Shown here: piece after piece, positions 9,327 through 18,728 of the stretch
Position numbering within the stretch: position 1 is the first letter of the stretch
How the letters are laid out: the number at the start of each line of letters is the position of its first letter
NCBI GenBank assembly: GCA_018820275.1
Contig: JAHJOO010000066.1
Span: 1-64,000 of the forward strand
Direction of reading: 5' to 3'
DNA from: Alphaproteobacteria bacterium
GTDB taxonomy: Bacteria > Pseudomonadota > Alphaproteobacteria > Caulobacterales > Caulobacteraceae
DNA length: 64,000 nucleotides
The notes under the pieces: model-generated
Told to the model about the DNA's origin: nothing
The model's database searches: none
Seen by the model: the letters and a program-made list of their open reading frames with translations, nothing else
Program-made: the position numbers and the translations under genes

Positions 9327-10808
9327 CTATTCGTAGCTGGTGTTGTCCCAGCGGGCGTCGCGGGCAAGGTTGCCGAAGCACGTGGTGTCGGCGTCGAAGC
9401 TGAGGCGGATGGTGCCGATCGGGCCGTGACGCTGCTTGCCGATGATGACCTCGGCCATGTTCCGCAGACGGTCCATGTCCTCCATCCACTGCAGGTGCTC
9501 GGGCGTGCCCTCCTGCGGCATGGTCCGCTCTTTGTAGTAGCTCTCGCGGTAGACGAACATAACGCAGTCGGCGTCCTGCTCGATCGAGCCGGATTCGCGC
9601 AGGTCGGACAGCTGGGGCCGTTTGTCGTCGCGGCTCTCGACCTGACGCGACAGCTGCGACAGGGCAATGATCGGGACGTTCAGTTCCTTGGCCAGGGCCT
9701 TGAGCGCGCCGGTGATCTCGGACACCTCCTGCACGCGGTTCTTCTGGCCGCCGGCGTCGCCCGTCGTGATCAGCTGCAGGTAGTCGACGATGATGACGTC
9801 GAGGCCATGCTCCATCCGCTTGAGCCGGCGCGCGCGGGCGGCCAGCTTGGACATGGCCAGGCCGCCGGTGGCGTCGATGAACAGCGGCGCCTCGCCGATC
9901 TCGATGGCGGCGTCGCGCAGCCGGCCATAGTCGACGGCGTCGATGTCGCCCTTGCGCAGCTTGTCGGACGGCACACCCGAGGCGTCGGCCAGGATGCGCA
10001 TGGCCAGCTGCTCGGCGCTCATTTCCAGCGAGAAGAAGGCGACGACGCCACCGTCGACGGTCTTGCGGCCCTCGGGCGTCGGCTCGTAGCGGTAGTTGCG
10101 GGCGATGTTGAAGGCGATGTTCGTCGCCAGCGAGGTCTTCCCCATCGACGGGCGGCCGGCGAGGATCAGCAGGTCGGACTTGTGCAGGCCGCCCAGTTTC
10201 TGGTCGAGGTCGTCCAGATGGGTGGCCAGGCCGGCCAGCTTGCCGTCGCGCTGATAGGCCTCGGCCGCCATCTGCACCGCCCCGGCCAGGGCGGTGGAAA
10301 AGCCGACGAAGCCCGACGAGGGCTTGCCCGTCTCGGCCAGGCTGTACAGCGACTGCTCGGCCTGTTCGATCTGGTCCATGGCCGCGGTCTGCGGATCCGG
10401 CGCCTCGCGCATGATGTCGCCGCCGATGCGGATCAGCTCGCGCCGCAGGGCCAGGTCGTAGACGACGCGGGCGTAGTCCGGTGAGTTGGCGGCGGGGGGC
10501 GCGCGGTCCACCAGGTCGGCGAGGTAGCGGACGCCGCCCAGTTGCTGGAAGGCCGGGTCCTGCTTGAACCGCTCCATCAGCACCGTGGGGTCGGCCAGCA
10601 GGCCCTGACGGACGTGGTCCTCGATCGCCTCGTAGAGCCGCTGGTGGAAGGGCTCGTGGAAATGCGACCCCTTCAGCCGGTCGGACAGGCGCTCGAACAC
10701 GCCGTTGTCGAACATCAGCGCACCCAGCAGCGCCTGCTCGGCCTCCAGATTGTGGGGCGGCGCCGAGACGAACGGCACTTCGGGCGTGATGGGGGCGAGG
10801 GCGTTCAT
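9327..10808 (-). CDS. dnaB: Replicative DNA helicase DnaB
   Basis: DnaB is the hexameric 5'-3' helicase that opens the replication fork. The N-terminal domain has HNLEAEQALLGALM, and the RecA-like C-terminal domain has Walker A GRPSMGKTSLA and the DnaB motif DYLQLI. I chose the ATG at 10808 (MNALAPIT) rather than an ATG 54 bases upstream because the family begins near the EAEQALL motif; length is then 493 aa. It follows rplI by a terminator-like hairpin and precedes alr by 31 bases. Confidence 0.95.
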   Translation of the reverse strand: MNALAPITPEVPFVSAPPHNLEAEQALLGALMFDNGVFERLSDRLKGSHFHEPFHQRLYEAIEDHVRQGLLADPTVLMERFKQDPAFQQLGGVRYLADLVDRAPPAANSPDYARVVYDLALRRELIRIGGDIMREAPDPQTAAMDQIEQAEQSLYSLAETGKPSSGFVGFSTALAGAVQMAAEAYQRDGKLAGLATHLDDLDQKLGGLHKSDLLILAGRPSMGKTSLATNIAFNIARNYRYEPTPEGRKTVDGGVVAFFSLEMSAEQLAMRILADASGVPSDKLRKGDIDAVDYGRLRDAAIEIGEAPLFIDATGGLAMSKLAARARRLKRMEHGLDVIIVDYLQLITTGDAGGQKNRVQEVSEITGALKALAKELNVPIIALSQLSRQVESRDDKRPQLSDLRESGSIEQDADCVMFVYRESYYKERTMPQEGTPEHLQWMEDMDRLRNMAEVIIGKQRHGPIGTIRLSFDADTTCFGNLARDARWDNTSYE

Positions 10809-10912
10809 GGGGGTCCGAGGTTTAGCCCTGCGCCCCGGCTGCGTCAGGAGCGGTCGTCGCATCCGCTGGGGGCGGATGGGCGGGACTGTGGATGAGCCGC
10901 CGGAAAAGCGAA

Positions 10913-10938
10913 GGGGCGCGCCCGACCGGACGCGCCCC
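10913..10938 (-). terminator. Hairpin after rplI
   Basis: The 8-bp arms GGGGCGCG (10913-10920) and CGCGCCCC (10931-10938) enclose a 10-nt loop. On the minus strand the stem is followed by TTCGCTTTTCC. It lies just after the rplI stop and before dnaB, so it may end or reduce transcription from the ribosomal protein genes. Confidence 0.6.
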
Positions 10939-10967
10939 CTCTGTCTTAAGTCCGTCGAGGACGCCGG

Positions 10968-11549
10968 TCAGGCGTCTTCGTAGGACTCCTGCTGACCGGC
11001 ACCGCCGGCGAGCATGTCCTTGGCCGCTTCTTCAGCCGCGGCGCGCTCGTCGGAGAACTGCGAGGCGATGACGTCCTCGCCGGCGGCCTGACGCTCGGCC
11101 TCGTCTTCCGAACGGGCGATGTTGATCTTGACCACGGCGGAGACCTCGGCGTGCAGGCGGACCGGCACTTCGTGGACGCCCAGGGTCTTGATCGCCGTGT
11201 TCAGGATGACCTGCGAGCGCTCGACCTTGGTGCCCGAGGCCTGGACGGCCTCGGCGACGTCGCGGCCGGCGACCGAGCCGTACAGCTGGCCCGTCTCACC
11301 CGCCTGGCGGATCATGACGTAGGTCTGGCCGTCGATCTTGTCGGCGACCTTCTGGGCCTCGGCCTTGTTCTTCTCGTTGCGCGCCTCGATGGCGGCGCGC
11401 TCGACCTCGAAGGCCTTCAGGTTGGCGCTGGTGGCGCGACGAGCCTTGTCGCGCGGCAGCAGGAAGTTGCGGGCGAAGCCGTCCTTGACGGTGACGACGT
11501 CGCCGATGGCGCCGAGGTTCTCGACGCGTTCGAGCAGAACGACCTTCAT
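10968..11549 (-). CDS. rplI: 50S ribosomal protein L9
   Basis: L9 binds 23S rRNA at the base of the L1 stalk. The N-terminal signature [19 protein letters not shown] and [13 protein letters not shown] are intact, and the C-terminal domain has [15 protein letters not shown]. At 193 aa it is longer than E. coli L9 (149) because of an acidic, Glu/Ala-rich tail of about 45 residues, as in other alphaproteobacteria. It starts one base after the rpsR stop. Confidence 0.96.
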   Translation of the reverse strand: MKVVLLERVENLGAIGDVVTVKDGFARNFLLPRDKARRATSANLKAFEVERAAIEARNEKNKAEAQKVADKIDGQTYVMIRQAGETGQLYGSVAGRDVAEAVQASGTKVERSQVILNTAIKTLGVHEVPVRLHAEVSAVVKINIARSEDEAERQAAGEDVIASQFSDERAAAEEAAKDMLAGGAGQQESYEDA

Positions 11550-11550
11550 C

Positions 11551-11826
11551 TTACTTCACCACATACGGCAGGAGGGCGAGGAAGCGGGCGCGCTTGATGG
11601 CCTTGGCCAGTTCGCGCTGCTTCTTCTGGGACACCGCGGTGATCCGCGAGGGGACGATCTTGCCGCGCTCGGAGATGTAGCGCTGGAGCAGCTTCACGTC
11701 CTTGTAGTCGATCTTCGGGGCGTTGGCGCCGGAGAACGGGCAGACCTTGCGGCGGCGGTGGAAGGGGCGGCGGGCCGGGGCGTTTCCGACCGGGGCGCCG
11801 GGGACGGGACGGGTCACGTCGGTCAT
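11551..11826 (-). CDS. rpsR: 30S ribosomal protein S18
   Basis: S18 pairs with S6 on the platform of the small subunit. The family core is visible as [24 protein letters not shown], and PSRITAVS near the middle and C-terminal end. The first 25 residues are a Pro/Arg-rich extension. At 91 aa it is a usual alphaproteobacterial length. It lies 11 bases after rpsF and one base before rplI, clearly one transcript. Confidence 0.96.
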   Translation of the reverse strand: MTDVTRPVPGAPVGNAPARRPFHRRRKVCPFSGANAPKIDYKDVKLLQRYISERGKIVPSRITAVSQKKQRELAKAIKRARFLALLPYVVK

Positions 11827-11837
11827 GTCAGCGATCC

Positions 11838-12227
11838 TTATTCGGAAACTTCGGCGGTGTCGTCTTCGCGGGGCGTGCGCTCGCGCTCACGTTCGCGTTC
11901 GCGCTCGCGGCGGGCCAGCAGCGGCGACAGTTCGAGGTCCAGTTCCTCGACCTTGACCGTCAGCCAGCGCAGCACGTCCTCGTTGATGGACAGCTGGCGC
12001 TCGACCTCGGCCATGGCGGCCGGCGGCGTGTCGATGGCGAGCAGGGAGTAGTGCGCCTTGCGGTTCTTCTTGACCCGGTAGGTCAGGTTGCGCAGGCCCC
12101 AGTACTCGATCTTGGCGACGGAACCGCCGCCTTGCTCGATCAGGTCCTTGATGGTGTCGTTGAGGGCTTCGGCCTGTTGCGCGCTGATGTCCTGGCGCGA
12201 CATGACCGTGTGCTCGTAAAGAGCCAT
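11838..12227 (-). CDS. rpsF: 30S ribosomal protein S6
   Basis: S6 is a small-subunit platform protein and partner of S18. The N-terminus [15 protein letters not shown] and the middle [22 protein letters not shown] match the family. The C-terminal tail holds six or so Arg-Glu dipeptide repeats before a short acidic end, a known tendency of S6 tails. The start at 12227 has a strong ribosome binding site, AAGGGAGA, five to ten bases upstream. Open frame continues upstream but belongs to the leader and to the cfa shadow. Confidence 0.96.
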   Translation of the reverse strand: MALYEHTVMSRQDISAQQAEALNDTIKDLIEQGGGSVAKIEYWGLRNLTYRVKKNRKAHYSLLAIDTPPAAMAEVERQLSINEDVLRWLTVKVEELDLELSPLLARRERERERERERTPREDDTAEVSE

Positions 12228-12298
12228 GGCAGTCTCCCTTGGGGGGCGTCGGCGCGACCGGACCGGGTAAGTCCGTCCACGATGGTTCCCGAAGCGGC

Positions 12299-12319
12299 GG
12301 TCAGGACGGTTTCCTGACC
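12299..12319 (-). promoter_or_regulatory. Hairpin in the 5' leader of rpsF-rpsR-rplI
   Basis: A perfect 8-bp inverted repeat (GGTCAGGA and TCCTGACC read on the plus strand) encloses a 5-nt loop. On the transcript the loop side reads AGGAAACCGTCC, which includes ACCG. It lies about 75 bases upstream of the rpsF start, inside the leader predicted from the promoter at 12363-12391. S6:S18 autoregulatory leaders with an essential CCG are known in many bacteria; a match here is a hypothesis. Confidence 0.45.
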
Positions 12320-12362
12320 CTTTGGTGTTCCGCGCCGGGACCGAAGCCCTGGAAAGCGGGCG

Positions 12363-12391
12363 CGTATAGGGGAAAAGGGCCCGCGCGGCAA
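12363..12391 (-). promoter_or_regulatory. Housekeeping-type promoter for rpsF operon
   Basis: On the minus strand a -35 element TTGCCG (12386-12391) and a -10 element TATACG (12363-12368) are separated by exactly 17 bases. This matches the sigma-70 pattern of alphaproteobacteria. It predicts a leader of about 130 nt before rpsF, unusually long, which would contain the hairpin at 12299-12319. Confidence 0.55.
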
Positions 12392-12400
12392 GCGCGCCCG

Positions 12401-13651
12401 TCAGCCCCGCGTCAGGGCCAGCTGCACCACGTCCGTCCGCGCCGACCGGAACCCCGCCTCGCAATAGGCCAGGTAGAACCGCCACAGCCGGCGGAAGCGC
12501 TCGTCGAAGCCGCCCATGCGGCGGATCTCCGGCCAGGCGGCCTGGAACCGCTCGTCCCACTGCTTCAGCGTGTCGGCATAGTCCTGACCGAAGCGCTCGA
12601 TCGCGCCCCAGGACAGGCCCTCGCGCTCGACCACGGGCTGCAGCCGGCCCTCGGATGGCAGCATGCCGCCGGGGAAGACGTACTTCTGGATGAAGTCGGT
12701 CCGGCGGTTGTACTCCTCGAACAGCGCGTCCTGGATGGTGATGATCTGCAGGCCGGCGACGCCGCCGGGCTTCAGCACGTCATGGACCTTGGCGAAATAG
12801 GTCGGCCAGTACTCTTGGCCGACGGCCTCGAACATCTCGATCGAGGCGACGCGGTCGAAGGTCCCGTCCACATCGCGATAGTCGATCAGGCGGATGTCGG
12901 TCCGGTCGGCGAGGCCGGCCTCGAACAGCCGGCGACGGGCGAAGTCGTGCTGTTCCTGGCTGATGGTGACGCCGGTGACGTGGGCGCCGATCTCCTTCGC
13001 CGCGAACTCGGCGAAGCCGCCCCAGCCGCAGCCGATCTCCAGCACGGTCTGGCCCGGCTGCAGATCCATCATCCGGGCGAGGGAGGCGTATTTGGCGCGC
13101 TGGGCGGCCGCCAGATCGGTCCCCGTCCCGGCGAACCGGGCCGAGGAATAGGTCATCGTCGGGTCCAGCCAGGCGGCGTAGAAGCCGTTGCCGAGGTCAT
13201 AGTGGGCGTGGATGTTCTTGCGCGAGCCGCGACGGCTGTTCCGCTTGCGCTTGTGCGACAGCCAGTTGACCGCCTGCATCACCGGATTGCCGTCGAACAG
13301 CCGGCGGATGTGGTCGTAGTTCCGGGCCAGGGTCTCCAGCAGGGTCGCCAGCCGGGGGCTGTCCCATTCGCCGGCCATATAGCCCTCGGCGAAACCGATG
13401 TCGCCGTTGGCCAGCACGCGGCGGGCAAAGCGGTAGTCCCTGACCTCGAGCGTCGCGGTGAGGCCCTCCTGCCTGCCCTCCAGCACGTGCCGCTCGCCGT
13501 TGGGCAGCAGGACGTGAAGCCGGCCGAAGGTCCAGTTGGCGGCCAGCAGGCGCAGCATCAGGCCGAACACGCGCGGCGTCCGCTCGGCGACGTCCAGGCT
13601 CGTGGCGGGGATCGAACTCATGTCGGCATAGGTGGGATCGGGGGCGGTCAT
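12401..13651 (-). CDS. cfa: Cyclopropane-fatty-acyl-phospholipid synthase
   Basis: This enzyme adds a methylene group from S-adenosylmethionine across the double bond of unsaturated phospholipid acyl chains. The SAM-binding motif [15 protein letters not shown] is intact, preceded by the family motif [21 protein letters not shown] in part and followed by [10 protein letters not shown]. Length 416 aa is normal for the CFA/CMAS family. Its start is four bases from the photolyase stop, so both genes share one transcript. Confidence 0.92.
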   Translation of the reverse strand: MTAPDPTYADMSSIPATSLDVAERTPRVFGLMLRLLAANWTFGRLHVLLPNGERHVLEGRQEGLTATLEVRDYRFARRVLANGDIGFAEGYMAGEWDSPRLATLLETLARNYDHIRRLFDGNPVMQAVNWLSHKRKRNSRRGSRKNIHAHYDLGNGFYAAWLDPTMTYSSARFAGTGTDLAAAQRAKYASLARMMDLQPGQTVLEIGCGWGGFAEFAAKEIGAHVTGVTISQEQHDFARRRLFEAGLADRTDIRLIDYRDVDGTFDRVASIEMFEAVGQEYWPTYFAKVHDVLKPGGVAGLQIITIQDALFEEYNRRTDFIQKYVFPGGMLPSEGRLQPVVEREGLSWGAIERFGQDYADTLKQWDERFQAAWPEIRRMGGFDERFRRLWRFYLAYCEAGFRSARTDVVQLALTRG

Positions 13652-13654
13652 GCG

Positions 13655-15106
13655 TCAATCCTCGCGGTCGCGCCGCTCGTGGTCGATCGCCTTGAGGGCG
13701 TCCAGCGCCCGCTTGCGGGCCGGCTCATGCTCGACGATCGGTCGGGGATAGGTGGTGCCCAGACGGACGCCGGCGTCGCGCAGGACCTCGGCCGGAGCTT
13801 CCCACGGCGCGTGCAGCCAGCGGTCGGGGACCCTGCTGAGCTCGGGGATCCAGCGCCTGACGTATCGGCCGTCCTCATCGAATTTCCGTCCCTGGGTGAT
13901 CGGGTTGAAGATCCGGAAGTACGGGGACGCGTCGGCTCCGGATCCCGCGACCCACTGCCAATTCTGAACATTCGACGCCAGATCGGCGTCGACGAGGCAG
14001 TCCCAGAACCACTTTTCGCCTTCGCGCCAGTCGATCAGCAGATGCTTGATCAGGAAGCTGGCGACCACCATCCGCACGCGGTTGTGCATCCAGCCCGTGG
14101 TCCACAGCTGCCGCATCCCGGCGTCGACGATCGGATAGCCGGTCAGGCCGCGTCGCCAGGCTTCCAGCCCCTTCGGATCCTCGCGCCACGGCATGTGATC
14201 GTACTGGGGCCGGAAGGCGCGATCGACGATCTGGGGGAAGGCGTGCAGCAGGTGGGCCGAGAATTCGCGCCAGACGATCTCGGAAATGAATTTCTTCGCC
14301 TGGGCGGGCGGCGCCTTGCCGGCGGCGGCGGCCGTTCGCGCGACCTCCAGCGCCCGCCAGGGAGCGATCTCGCCGAAATGCAGATGCGGCGACAGCCGGC
14401 TGGTCACCGGCCGCCCGGGATGGTCGCGGCCGTCGGCATAGTCGGCCATGGGGCCGGCCACGAAGGCGGACAGGGCCGCCGTCGCGCCGGCCTCGCCCGG
14501 CGTCCAGTCGAATCCGGTCGACCAGTCGGGCCGGCGGGGATGCAAACCCCAGTCGTCGAGGTCGTCCGAGGCGACGCCCGCCGGCGTGTCGATCGCCCGC
14601 GGTCCGAGCGTGTGCGGCGGCGCGCTCCACTGGCCGAGCAGGGCCTTCGAGAAGGGGGTGAAGACCTTGTAGGGCTCGCCCGAGCCGTTCAGCACCGCGC
14701 CCGGGGCACAGAGGTTGGATCCGTTCCAGCCCTTGACCTCGACGCCCTCGGCCCGGAGCGCGTGGGCCAGGTCGGCATCGCGCGCGGCGGCGTCGGGCTC
14801 CCAGAGGCGGTTCATGAACAGACGGTCGGCCCCGGTCTCGTCGATCAGGCGGCGCAGCTCGGTCTCCGACTCGCCTTGGCGCAGGATCAGGCGGGACCCG
14901 CGGTCCTTCAGCGCGGCGTCGAGCGCGCGCAGGGACTTGTCCAGCCACCACAGCGAGGCCGCCCCCTTGGGCCGGACGCGCGAGCCCGGGTCCAGCACAT
15001 AGACGGGCAGAAGCGGGGCCCCCGTCTCCGCCGCGCGGGTCAGGGCGGGGTTGTCGTGCAGGCGAAGGTCCTGGCGGAACCAGAGGATCACAGGCTTGGT
15101 GGTCAC
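13655..15106 (-). CDS. phrB: Deoxyribodipyrimidine photolyase
   Basis: Photolyase uses light and FADH to repair cyclobutane pyrimidine dimers. The N-terminal antenna domain starts with [17 protein letters not shown]. The C-terminal FAD domain shows [33 protein letters not shown] and [12 protein letters not shown], all typical of class I CPD photolyases. I chose the GTG at 15106 because it follows a strong GGGAGGG site; an upstream ATG would add 28 residues of non-family sequence. Length is 483 aa. It is the first gene of a two-gene unit with cfa. Confidence 0.93.
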   Translation of the reverse strand: MTTKPVILWFRQDLRLHDNPALTRAAETGAPLLPVYVLDPGSRVRPKGAASLWWLDKSLRALDAALKDRGSRLILRQGESETELRRLIDETGADRLFMNRLWEPDAAARDADLAHALRAEGVEVKGWNGSNLCAPGAVLNGSGEPYKVFTPFSKALLGQWSAPPHTLGPRAIDTPAGVASDDLDDWGLHPRRPDWSTGFDWTPGEAGATAALSAFVAGPMADYADGRDHPGRPVTSRLSPHLHFGEIAPWRALEVARTAAAAGKAPPAQAKKFISEIVWREFSAHLLHAFPQIVDRAFRPQYDHMPWREDPKGLEAWRRGLTGYPIVDAGMRQLWTTGWMHNRVRMVVASFLIKHLLIDWREGEKWFWDCLVDADLASNVQNWQWVAGSGADASPYFRIFNPITQGRKFDEDGRYVRRWIPELSRVPDRWLHAPWEAPAEVLRDAGVRLGTTYPRPIVEHEPARKRALDALKAIDHERRDRED

Positions 15107-15220
15107 TGGCCCTCCCGTCGTGGCATCTTGCGGGAAACGTCCCGTCGCGCCACCTGTTCGCCGCATAGGCGCGGCAAGTGCGCGCGCCAACGATTCGAGC
15201 CCCCGTCACAAGGTCGCACC

Positions 15221-16081
15221 GTGAACCCGAACGCCGTCATCGACATCACCGAAGGCCTCAGCCGCCCCGTCTCCATCGGCGGCGGCCAGCGCATCGTCTT
15301 CATCGCCGGCCCCTGCCAGCTGGAAAGCCGGCAGCACGCGCTGGAGATGGCGTCGGCGTTGAAGGAGATCGGCGCGCGGCTGAACGTCGGCATCATCTAC
15401 AAGACCAGCTTCGACAAGGCGAACCGGACCAGCGCCAACGCGGCGCGGGGCTTCGGCCTCGAGGGCTCCCTGCCGATCTTTGCGGAAATCCGCGAGACCC
15501 TCGGCCTGCCGGTGCTGACCGACGTGCACACCGAAGAGCATTGCCGCATCGCCGGCGAAGTGGTCGACGTGCTGCAGATCCCGGCCTTCCTCAGCCGCCA
15601 GACCGACCTGCTGCTGGCCGCCGCGGCGACCGGCAAGGCGATCAACGTCAAGAAGGGCCAGTTCCTGGCCCCCTGGGACATGAAGAACGTCATCGCCAAG
15701 ATCACGGGCGCGGGCAATCCCAACGTCATGGCCTGCGAACGCGGCGCCAGCTTCGGCTACAACACCCTGGTGTCGGACATGCGCGCCCTGCCGGTCCTGC
15801 GCGAGATCGGCTGCCCGGTGGTGTTCGACGCCACCCACAGCGTGCAGCAGCCGGGCGGGCAGGGGACCTCCTCGGGCGGCCAGCGCGAGTTCGTGCCGGT
15901 GCTGGCCCGCGCGGCCGTGGCCGTGGGCGTGGACGCGGTCTTCATGGAGACCCACCAGGACCCCGACAATGCGCCGTCGGACGGCCCCAACATGGTGCCG
16001 CTGGACCAGTTCGAGGCGCTGGCGGCCGAGCTGATCGCCTATGACGACCTGACCAAGAGCCGGATGGCGAAGGCGGCCTGA
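15221..16081 (+). CDS. kdsA: 3-deoxy-8-phosphooctulonate synthase
   Basis: KdsA condenses arabinose-5-phosphate with phosphoenolpyruvate to Kdo-8-phosphate for the lipopolysaccharide core. The motifs [32 protein letters not shown] and [11 protein letters not shown] are intact. The Cys in AGPC sits where metal-dependent KdsA enzymes have a metal ligand and where E. coli KdsA has Asn, so this is predicted to be the metallo type. The start is GTG at 15221; length 286 aa is normal. It is read away from phrB and precedes hldE. Confidence 0.94.
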   Translation: MNPNAVIDITEGLSRPVSIGGGQRIVFIAGPCQLESRQHALEMASALKEIGARLNVGIIYKTSFDKANRTSANAARGFGLEGSLPIFAEIRETLGLPVLTDVHTEEHCRIAGEVVDVLQIPAFLSRQTDLLLAAAATGKAINVKKGQFLAPWDMKNVIAKITGAGNPNVMACERGASFGYNTLVSDMRALPVLREIGCPVVFDATHSVQQPGGQGTSSGGQREFVPVLARAAVAVGVDAVFMETHQDPDNAPSDGPNMVPLDQFEALAAELIAYDDLTKSRMAKAA

Positions 16082-16160
16082 TCCGGCCGGGCCCACGACC
16101 GATTTTGACGCGATGCGCCTTCAGGATGGGCAGATGACGCGCGACGCCTTCAGGATCCGA

Positions 16161-16212
16161 TCCGGACTCTCCGGACTCTCCGGACTGCATTTTTCAGGCC
16201 CGGACAGTCCGG
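16161..16212 (+). repeat. Tandem 9-mers and a palindrome sharing CCGGAC
   Basis: Three head-to-tail 9-mers, TCCGGACTC, TCCGGACTC and TCCGGACTG, fill 16161-16187. A palindrome CCGGAC-A-GTCCGG follows at 16200-16212. The hexamer CCGGAC thus occurs four times forward and once reversed in 52 bases of the kdsA-hldE gap. The palindrome could form a hairpin, but no T-run follows it. Confidence 0.6.
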
Positions 16213-16275
16213 CCCCTGGTCGGTCGGCTAGGCCATGCGGTTGTGTCCCCGCGCGTCGCGCTTTAGCTGATCTGC

Positions 16276-17727
16276 ATGGCTGAGCGCACTTTGGACCTGG
16301 GCGGACTGCAGGCGCTGCTGGAGCGCGTGCGCGGGCTGAGGGCGGCCTGCGTCGGCGATCTCATGCTGGACCGCTACGTCTACGGCGAGGTCGACCGCAT
16401 CTCGCCCGAGGCGCCCATTCCCGTGCTGAAGGTGAAGCGGCGCGTCGCCATGCCGGGCGGCGTGGGCAATGTGGCGCGCAACGTGGCCGCTCTGGGCGGA
16501 CGGGCCCGCCTCGGCGCCGTATCCGGCCGGGACGCGGCCGGCGACGAACTGGCCGCCCTGATCGCGGCCGAGGGCGGCGTCGAGGACGCGGTCGAACGTC
16601 GCGCGGGCGCCGACACGATCGTCAAGACCCGCTTCGTGGCGGCCGGCCAGCAACTGCTGCGGCTGGACGAGGAGACGGCGACGCTGCCGGCCGCTGAAAG
16701 CGATGCGTTCTCCGGGACTTCCGTGGTCCTGTTGTCGGACTATGCGAAGGGCGTGGTCAGCGACGCCCTGATCGAACAGGCGCTGAACGCAGCGCGGTCG
16801 ACGGGGGCACCCGTGATCGTGGACCCCAAGGGTCGCGACTTCGCCCGATACGGCGCCGTGGACCTGATCAAGCCGAACGCCAGCGAACTGGCCGGGGCGA
16901 CGGGGCTGCCGGTGGGCACGGACGCCGAGATCGAGGCGGCCCTTGAGGCGCTGCTGGCGGTCACGACGGCCAGGGCCGTCGTGGTGACCCGCGCCGGCAA
17001 GGGCATGAGCCTGATGCGGCGCGGCGAGGCGGCGAAGCATTTCCCCGGCCGGGCGCGCGAGGTGTTCGACGTGTCCGGCGCCGGAGACACCGGTCTGGCC
17101 GCGCTGGGCCTCGCCCTGGGGGCCGGCGCGTCGCTGGAGACGGCGGTGGAGTTCGCCATCCTGGCCTCGGGCGTGGTGGTCGGGAAGGCCGGCACCGCCA
17201 CGGTGTCGCCGGCCGAGCTGATCGACGCCGAGATGAGCCAGCACGCGGCCGGCGCCCACGCCAAGGTCATGCCGCTGGAGGAGCTGGCGCACGTGGTCGA
17301 GGGCTGGAAGCGTCAGGGCTTGCGGGTCGGCTTCACCAACGGCTGCTTCGACATCCTGCACCGCGGCCACGTCGCCTATCTGGCGCAGGCGCGGAGCTGG
17401 TGCGACCGGCTGGTCGTGGCGCTGAACACCGACGCCTCGGTGCGGCGGCTGAAAGGCGAGGGGCGGCCCATCAACGATCTGGACAGCCGGGCGGTGGTCA
17501 TCGGCGGGCTGGGCAGTGTGGACCGGGTAACCAGCTTCGACGACCCGACGCCGCTGGCCCTGATCGAGCGGCTGCGGCCCGACGTCCTGATCAAGGGCGC
17601 GGACTACACGCGCGAAGGCGTGGTCGGCGGCGACTTGGTGGAGAGCTGGGGCGGCGAGGTGAAGCTGGCGACGTTCGAGGACGGCTTCTCCACGACCCGC
17701 ACGATCGAGAAGATGAAGGACCGCTGA
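16276..17727 (+). CDS. hldE: Bifunctional heptose kinase / ADP-transferase HldE
   Basis: HldE phosphorylates D-glycero-D-manno-heptose-7-phosphate at C1 and later joins the heptose-1-phosphate to AMP, giving the ADP-heptose of the lipopolysaccharide inner core. Residues 1 to about 325 are a PfkB-type kinase with VFDVSGAGDTGLAAL; residues from about 350 are a cytidylyltransferase-like domain with FTNGCFDILHRGHVAYL. Length 483 aa matches the fused form. Its stop overlaps the hldD start as TGATG. Confidence 0.95.
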   Translation: MAERTLDLGGLQALLERVRGLRAACVGDLMLDRYVYGEVDRISPEAPIPVLKVKRRVAMPGGVGNVARNVAALGGRARLGAVSGRDAAGDELAALIAAEGGVEDAVERRAGADTIVKTRFVAAGQQLLRLDEETATLPAAESDAFSGTSVVLLSDYAKGVVSDALIEQALNAARSTGAPVIVDPKGRDFARYGAVDLIKPNASELAGATGLPVGTDAEIEAALEALLAVTTARAVVVTRAGKGMSLMRRGEAAKHFPGRAREVFDVSGAGDTGLAALGLALGAGASLETAVEFAILASGVVVGKAGTATVSPAELIDAEMSQHAAGAHAKVMPLEELAHVVEGWKRQGLRVGFTNGCFDILHRGHVAYLAQARSWCDRLVVALNTDASVRRLKGEGRPINDLDSRAVVIGGLGSVDRVTSFDDPTPLALIERLRPDVLIKGADYTREGVVGGDLVESWGGEVKLATFEDGFSTTRTIEKMKDR

Positions 17728-18728
17728 TGGCGCGACGGATGATCGTGGTGACCGGCGGGGCCGGGTTCATTGGCTCCAACGTGGTGGCGCGGCTGTGCGC
17801 CGAGGACCGGCGCGACGTGGTGGTGTGCGACCGGCTGGAAGACGCCGCCCTGGGCAAGTGGAGGAATCTGGCCAGGCACCGGATCACGGACTTCTGGTCG
17901 CCCGAGGAGCTGTTCGAGAAGCTGGAGCGGTACGCCGAGCGGATCGAGGCCGTGGTGCACATGGGCGCCATCTCGGCGACGACCGAGCCGGACGCCGACC
18001 TGATCCTGCGCACCAATTTCTCGCTGTCGCGCGACCTGTGGGACTGGTGCGCGCTGCGCGACGCCCGGCTGATCTACGCCTCGTCCGCGGCGACCTACGG
18101 CGACGGGGCGGAGGGGTTCGACGACGACGACGATCTTGAGAGCCTGTCGGCGCTGCGTCCGCTGAACGCTTATGGCTGGTCGAAATTCCTGTTCGATCAG
18201 TATGCGGTGCGTCAGGCGAACGCGGGGCAGGCGCCCGGCCAGTGGGCGGGGCTGAAATTCTTCAACGTCTACGGCCCGAACGAGGGCCACAAGGGCACGA
18301 TGAAGTCGGTCGTGGCGCAGATCTGGCCCAAGGTCGCGGCGGGCGAGCCCGTGACCCTGTTCCGGTCGCACAACCCGGACTATCCCGACGGCGGCCAGAT
18401 GCGCGACTTCGTCTTCGTCGACGACGTGGTGGACGTCATCTGCTGGCTGCTGGAGACGCCGGACGTGTCGGGGGTGTTCAATGCCGGGTCCGGGCAGGCG
18501 CGCTCGTTCCTGGACCTGGCTCACGCGACCTTCGCCGCGGCCGGCGTGGACCCGAAGGTCGCCTATGTCGACACGCCCGAGAGCATCCGGGACAAGTATC
18601 AGTACTTCACAGAGGCGCGGATGGACCGGCTGCGCGAAGCCGGCTTCCCCGGTCAGGCCACGCCTCTGGAGGAGGGGGTGCGCCGCTATGTGCAGGACTT
18701 CCTGATGACGGCGGACCCCTACCGGTGA
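17727..18728 (+). CDS. hldD: ADP-glyceromanno-heptose 6-epimerase
   Basis: HldD converts ADP-D,D-heptose to ADP-L,D-heptose. It is an extended SDR: the NADP-binding motif is VVTGGAGFIGSNVV, the active site shows SSAATYGDG and Tyr/Lys in YGWSKFLFDQY, and the family motif FFNVYGPNEGHKG is present. The ATG overlaps the hldE stop by one base, which fixes the start; length is 333 aa. With kdsA and hldE it forms an inner-core supply operon. Confidence 0.94.
   Translation: MARRMIVVTGGAGFIGSNVVARLCAEDRRDVVVCDRLEDAALGKWRNLARHRITDFWSPEELFEKLERYAERIEAVVHMGAISATTEPDADLILRTNFSLSRDLWDWCALRDARLIYASSAATYGDGAEGFDDDDDLESLSALRPLNAYGWSKFLFDQYAVRQANAGQAPGQWAGLKFFNVYGPNEGHKGTMKSVVAQIWPKVAAGEPVTLFRSHNPDYPDGGQMRDFVFVDDVVDVICWLLETPDVSGVFNAGSGQARSFLDLAHATFAAAGVDPKVAYVDTPESIRDKYQYFTEARMDRLREAGFPGQATPLEEGVRRYVQDFLMTADPYR

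Noticed and set aside
11880-11920. Tandem DNA repeat in rpsF
   Set aside because: It encodes the Arg-Glu tail of S6, a known feature of the family, and is not an independent repeat element.
12239-15220. A long N-terminal extension of kdsA
   Set aside because: The open frame upstream of the KdsA start is antisense to cfa and phrB. KdsA starts at 15221 and has normal length from there.
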